A program made the position numbers and the translations under genes. Source: Candidatus Neomicrothrix sp. UBA2131 (GTDB lineage Bacteria > Actinomycetota > Acidimicrobiia > Acidimicrobiales > MedAcidi-G1). From it: a stretch of DNA of 8,237 nucleotides. The stretch is taken from contig DCXR01000065.1 in NCBI GenBank assembly GCA_002329075.1, forward strand, positions 1 to 8,237, written 5' to 3'. Under the pieces are notes generated by a model. That model ran no database searches. It saw only the letters and a list, made by a program, of their open reading frames with translations, and was not told the DNA's origin. Positions 5,959-8,237 of this stretch are shown here, piece by piece; the stretch's first letter is position 1; each line of letters starts with the position of its first letter.

Positions 5959-6810
5959 ATGGCCCAGCAGATGACGGTGCCCGCCGTTCGGGCACGCAAG
6001 GCGTCGAGCGGCGCCGATCCCCTCGTGATGCTCACCGCCTACGACGCGCCCGGCGCACGCATGGTGGACCAGGCCGGCGCCGACCTGATCCTGGTCGGCG
6101 ATTCTGTGGCAATGGTGGTGCTCGGCTACGACGACACCCTCCAGGTGACGGTCGACGACATCGCCCATCACACTGCTGCGGTGGCCCGAACGCGACCCGA
6201 TGCGCTGGTCGTCGCCGACATGCCGTGGATGAGCTACCACGTGTCGGTCGGGGAGACGGTCCAGAACGCCGCCACCCTGATCCGGGCGGGGGCCCAGGCG
6301 GTCAAGTTGGAGGGCGGCAGACGTCGCCTGCCGATGATCGAAGCGTTGGTTGGCGCCGAGATTCCGGTTATGGGCCACATCGGCCTCACTCCCCAGTCGA
6401 TGCATGCCATGGGCGGCTTCAAGGTCCAGGGCCGGGATGCCCGGGCGGCGCTCGACCTGGTCGACGACGCCAAGGTGCTCGCCCATGCCGGATGTTTCGC
6501 GATGGTGTTGGAGGGTGTGCCCGACCTGGTGGCCGCCCGGGTCACGGGGACCGTCGACGTGCCGACCATCGGCATCGGTGCCGGCCCCGACTGCGACGGG
6601 CAGGTGCTGGTCTTCCACGATGTCCTGGGGCTCGAGCACCGGGTGGTGCCGAAGTTCGTGCGCCGCTACGCCGACCTGCATACCGAGGGTGTGGCTGCGC
6701 TACGACACTTTGCTGCCGATGTGCGTTCGGGGGCGTTCCCGACGGTCGACGAGAGTTACCGGATGGCCGATGCCGAGGCCGCCACCCTGGGGTTGTACGG
6801 GGTGGCCTGA
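5959..6810 (+). CDS. panB: 3-methyl-2-oxobutanoate hydroxymethyltransferase (ketopantoate hydroxymethyltransferase)
   Basis: The product has 283 residues, close to the usual 260-285. PanB transfers a hydroxymethyl group from 5,10-methylenetetrahydrofolate to alpha-ketoisovalerate to make ketopantoate, the first committed step to pantothenate and CoA; it forms cytosolic (beta/alpha)8-barrel decamers. Visible motifs are: MLTAYDAPGARMVDQAGADLILVGDS (24-49) with Mg ligand D48; ADMPW with D87 (86-90); VKLEGG with E118 (115-120); PVMGHIGLTPQS (136-147); GGFKVQGR (152-159); the catalytic glutamate E185 in MVLEGVP; and TIGIGAGPDCDGQVLVFHDVLGL (203-225). All expected active-site residues are present. 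panC and panD are not in the window. It appears to be transcribed on its own from 5878-5906, with a GC-rich hairpin after its stop. Confidence 0.96.
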   Translation: MAQQMTVPAVRARKASSGADPLVMLTAYDAPGARMVDQAGADLILVGDSVAMVVLGYDDTLQVTVDDIAHHTAAVARTRPDALVVADMPWMSYHVSVGETVQNAATLIRAGAQAVKLEGGRRRLPMIEALVGAEIPVMGHIGLTPQSMHAMGGFKVQGRDARAALDLVDDAKVLAHAGCFAMVLEGVPDLVAARVTGTVDVPTIGIGAGPDCDGQVLVFHDVLGLEHRVVPKFVRRYADLHTEGVAALRHFAADVRSGAFPTVDESYRMADAEAATLGLYGVA

Positions 6811-6816
6811 ACCCGG

Positions 6817-6845
6817 CGGAATGGAGATTCCGGCGCTTGAGCCGG
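6817..6845 (+). terminator. Overlapping hairpins after panB, possible terminator
   Basis: Six bases after the panB stop, CGGAAT (6817-6822) pairs with ATTCCG (6827-6832) around a GGAG tetraloop. An alternative stem CCGGC (6830-6834) / GCCGG (6841-6845) shares the middle strand, so the two are mutually exclusive. There is no U-tract. A terminator is plausible but unproven. Confidence 0.3.
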
Positions 6846-6870
6846 CCCCGGCCAGGGACCTCCACATCAT

Positions 6871-6883
6871 GGGTGTCACACCC
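6871..6883. promoter_or_regulatory. Perfect palindrome, candidate operator upstream of rpsF
   Basis: GGGTGT-C-ACACCC is a perfect 6-bp inverted repeat with a 1-nt centre. It lies in the 246-nt non-coding gap between panB and rpsF. The arms are too close to form an RNA hairpin, which favours a dimeric protein binding site. No regulator is known from the window. Confidence 0.35.
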
Positions 6884-6946
6884 CAGCGCGACAATGGTGG
6901 TGATGAAGGACACGACGATCAACCACGCGAGTGCCCGCTCTGCCGG

Positions 6947-6952
6947 TAGCCT
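6947..6952 (+). promoter_or_regulatory. Possible -10 box of the rpsF-ssb-rpsR operon
   Basis: TAGCCT fits TANNNT and would start transcription near 6959, leaving a leader of about 98 nt that includes the hairpins at 6992-7033. No good -35 is visible, so this is tentative. GACAAT (6890-6895) is a second candidate -10. Confidence 0.3.
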
Positions 6953-6991
6953 CGGCACGCTCCTCCGGGAGCACGACAACCCGTTCCCCCT

Positions 6992-7033
6992 GCCCCGGAC
7001 GAGGGGCCCCGGGACAGCATCCGTGCCCCCGGG
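6992..7033 (+). promoter_or_regulatory. GC-rich structured leader before rpsF
   Basis: Two stems can be drawn: GCCCC (6992-6996) / GGGGC (7003-7007) around GGACGA, and CCCGGG (7008-7013) / CCCGGG (7028-7033) around a 14-nt loop. In several bacterial phyla the rpsF leader is bound by the S6:S18 complex to repress the operon. Whether this leader carries that element cannot be judged by eye. Confidence 0.35.
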
Positions 7034-7036
7034 ACC

Positions 7037-7047
7037 AGAGGAGGTGA
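7037..7047 (+). promoter_or_regulatory. Near-perfect Shine-Dalgarno of rpsF
   Basis: AGAGGAGGTGA matches the 16S rRNA 3' end over nine bases (AGGAGGTGA). Its end is 9 nt before ATG 7057. The in-frame GTG at 7048 is directly adjacent and too close, so ATG is the start. Confidence 0.8.
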
Positions 7048-7056
7048 GTGCCTGCC

Positions 7057-7413
7057 ATGCGCGCCTATGAACTGATGATCATCTTCGACGGCGACCTCGA
7101 GGAGGAGGCCGTGACGGCCAGCCTGTCGAAGGCCGTCGCCACCATCGAGGCCGAAGGCGGTCGCGTGGTCAACAAGCTCGATTCCGAGCCGTGGGGCCGT
7201 CGCCGCTTCGCCTACCGGATCAACAACAAGTGGGAAGGCGTTTACGTCGTCCTGGAGGTGGTCACCGAGGCCAACGACCTCGACACCATCGACCGGAATC
7301 TCCGGCTCGCGGACCGCAGTGAGGTGGTCCGCCACAAGATCCTCCGCCTTCCCGATTCTGAAGTGGACCGCCGTGGTCTGCTCGGCGATGGCGAGCCGGT
7401 CACCGCCGGCTGA
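7057..7413 (+). CDS. rpsF: 30S ribosomal protein S6
   Basis: The product has 118 residues. S6 binds 16S rRNA with S18 on the platform of the 30S subunit. The family start MRAYELMIIFDGDLEEE (1-17), EPWGRRRFAYRINNKWEGVYVVLEV (48-72) and LDTIDRNLRLADRSEVVRHKILRLP (78-102) are all typical of S6. The last 16 residues form a short variable tail. It is the first gene of the rpsF-ssb-rpsR cluster and precedes ssb by 17 nt. Pairing with S18 in one transcript suits their obligate partnership. Confidence 0.97.
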   Translation: MRAYELMIIFDGDLEEEAVTASLSKAVATIEAEGGRVVNKLDSEPWGRRRFAYRINNKWEGVYVVLEVVTEANDLDTIDRNLRLADRSEVVRHKILRLPDSEVDRRGLLGDGEPVTAG

Positions 7414-7430
7414 CGAACAGGAGTACTGAC

Positions 7431-7886
7431 ATGGGATTCAACAACACCGTGACCATCGTGGGCAACGTGACCCGCGACCCCGAACTGCGCTTCACCCCCG
7501 GCGGGGCCCCCGTCGCCAACTTCGGCGTGGCGTGGAACCGCAAGGACCAGAATGACGAAGAGGTGGTTTCGTTCTTCGACGTCACCTGTTGGCGCAGCCT
7601 GGCCGAGAACGTGGCCGAGTCGATCACCAAGGGGCAACGCGTGATCGTGTACGGCCGGCTCGACCAGCGCTCCTGGGAGAGCCAGGAGGGCGAGCGCCGG
7701 TCCAAGGTCGAGATCGTCGCCGACGAAGTGGCTCCCAGCCTTGTGTGGGCGACCGCCGAGATCACCCGCAACGAGTTCCGTGGCGATGGCGGCGGATCCT
7801 CGGGCGGATCCTCGGGTGGATCCTCGGGCGGTGGTCGTCCGTCCACGGGCGGCGGCAACTTCCCGACCGATGAGGAACCCTTCTGA
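7431..7886 (+). CDS. ssb: Single-stranded DNA-binding protein SSB
   Basis: The product has 151 residues. It coats single-stranded DNA during replication, repair and recombination and recruits partners through its C-terminal tip. The OB-fold covers about 1-110: NNTVTIVGNVTRDPELRFTPGG (4-25), VANFGVAWNRK (28-38), FFDVTCWRSLAENVAESITKGQRVIVYGRL (48-77), and SKVEIVADEVAPSL (91-104). A Gly/Ser linker (about 118-142) contains three GGSS repeats and leads to the acidic tip PTDEEPF (145-151), matching the D-D-E-P-P-F type tip that binds partner proteins. Linker and total length are a little short for actinobacteria. AGGAG at 7419-7423 is 7 nt before ATG 7431. Its TGA overlaps the rpsR ATG by one base. 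Confidence 0.97.
   Translation: MGFNNTVTIVGNVTRDPELRFTPGGAPVANFGVAWNRKDQNDEEVVSFFDVTCWRSLAENVAESITKGQRVIVYGRLDQRSWESQEGERRSKVEIVADEVAPSLVWATAEITRNEFRGDGGGSSGGSSGGSSGGGRPSTGGGNFPTDEEPF
7791..7826 (+). repeat. Three 12-bp tandem repeats in the ssb linker
   Basis: GGCGGATCCTCG occurs at 7791-7802 and 7803-7814, and once more at 7815-7826 with one silent change (GGT for GGC). It stays in frame and encodes Gly-Gly-Ser-Ser three times (residues 121-132). The near-identity at DNA level implies recent slippage expansion. Confidence 0.95.
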
Positions 7887-8237
7887 TGGCCCGACGCCCA
7901 CCTCGCCGTACGAAGCCCCGCAACAAGCGGCGGGGGCGCAAGAAGGTGAGCCCGATCGTCATCGGCAAGGTCGAGTATGTCGACTACAAGGACACGGAGT
8001 TGCTCACCAAGTACATCTCGGACCGGGCCAAGATCCGCGGCCGGAGCGTCAACGGCAACGATGCCCGTCAGCAGCGCGATGTCGCCAAGGCGATCAAGGT
8101 CGCCCGCGAGATGGCGCTGATCCCCTTCACGAGCCGGGTCACCACGCAGCGTCGCGAGCGTCGTAACGACGAACGGGGCGATCGATCCGACGGTCCGCCG
8201 TCGCGTCCGTCGATGCCACCGCCCGGGGGCCTGGCAG
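7886..8237 (+). CDS. rpsR: 30S ribosomal protein S18, cysteine-free type with C-terminal extension (open at window end)
   Basis: At least 117 residues are visible, against the usual 75-90. The core is clear: a basic N-terminus (1-20), VDYKDTELLTKYISDRAKIRGRSVNGNDARQQRDVAKAIKVAREMALIPF (32-81). S18 pairs with S6 on the 30S platform and contacts mRNA near the exit site. The zinc-binding CxxC-type site seen before the IDYKD motif in M. tuberculosis RpsR1 is absent (VSPIVIGKVEY here), and there is no cysteine at all, so this is the zinc-independent (C-minus) form. After about residue 85 comes an Arg-rich then Pro/Ser-rich tail (TTQRRERRNDERGDRSDGPPSRPS) with no stop before 8237. It is either an extended S18 or a join to the next gene; rplI is expected next. 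ATG 7886 overlaps the ssb stop (TGATG), with GAGGA 9 nt upstream. Confidence 0.93.
   Translation, partial: MARRPPRRTKPRNKRRGRKKVSPIVIGKVEYVDYKDTELLTKYISDRAKIRGRSVNGNDARQQRDVAKAIKVAREMALIPFTSRVTTQRRERRNDERGDRSDGPPSRPSMPPPGGLA

Noticed and set aside
5422..6681. Long open frame on the minus strand (419 codons) opposite the DUF5318 gene and panB
   Set aside because: It overlaps two clearly recognised genes, crosses their promoter region, and shows no family motif.
7048..7056. GTG start for rpsF three codons earlier
   Set aside because: It abuts the Shine-Dalgarno core with no proper spacing, and S6 proteins normally begin M-x-x-Y-E, matching ATG 7057.
6893..7069. 58-codon plus-strand frame starting ATG 6893 in the panB-rpsF gap
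   Set aside because: No RBS is visible, no family resemblance, and it runs over the rpsF RBS and start; treated as non-coding leader.
5772..7070. Long plus-strand frame (432 codons) overlapping panB and rpsF
   Set aside because: It is an alternate reading frame of panB; composition is Arg/Gly/Pro-rich and it runs through the promoter and leader of rpsF.

Overview
The window is GC-rich chromosomal DNA from an actinobacterium. The DUF6049, DUF5318 and rpsF-ssb-rpsR genes are typical of Actinomycetota. So are the candidate leaderless transcripts, in which a TANNNT box sits 5-7 nt before a start codon with no Shine-Dalgarno sequence. Sequence style hints at Acidimicrobiia, but that placement is an inference and is weak. 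I see no phage, IS, CRISPR, tRNA or rRNA feature. This is core, probably vertically inherited DNA.

Left part (1-3010, minus strand): three genes run leftward and are joined by two 4-base ATGA overlaps. They encode a two-domain GNAT acetyltransferase, a 667-residue secreted and membrane-anchored DUF6049-type protein, and a DegV-family fatty-acid-binding protein cut by the window edge. A divergent 100-bp region (3011-3110) separates them from the plus-strand genes.

Middle (3111-5371, plus strand): a class II-like histone-deacetylase-family amidohydrolase, probably read from a leaderless GTG, overlaps the CCA tRNA nucleotidyltransferase gene by ATGA. The nucleotidyltransferase keeps its catalytic head and its actinobacterial C-terminal segment. 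Its usual HD phosphohydrolase module is shortened and has no histidines.

Right part (5434-8237, plus strand): a DUF5318 zinc-ribbon protein, panB (pantothenate/CoA synthesis) behind its own promoter and a strong RBS, then the rpsF-ssb-rpsR cluster. That cluster has a 246-nt upstream region with a perfect palindrome, a possible promoter and GC-rich hairpins. S18 is the cysteine-free (zinc-independent) type and continues into an unusual Arg/Pro-rich tail that is still open at the window end.

The genes combine tRNA 3'-end maturation, ribosome assembly, single-strand DNA binding and CoA precursor supply. In mycobacteria the pcnA/DUF6049 and rpsF/DUF5318 loci lie on opposite sides of oriC; here they are about 1.7 kb apart. 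I found no convincing new defence or mobile system. The best leads are the HD-less CCA enzyme, its coupling to a deacetylase gene, and the extended S18.
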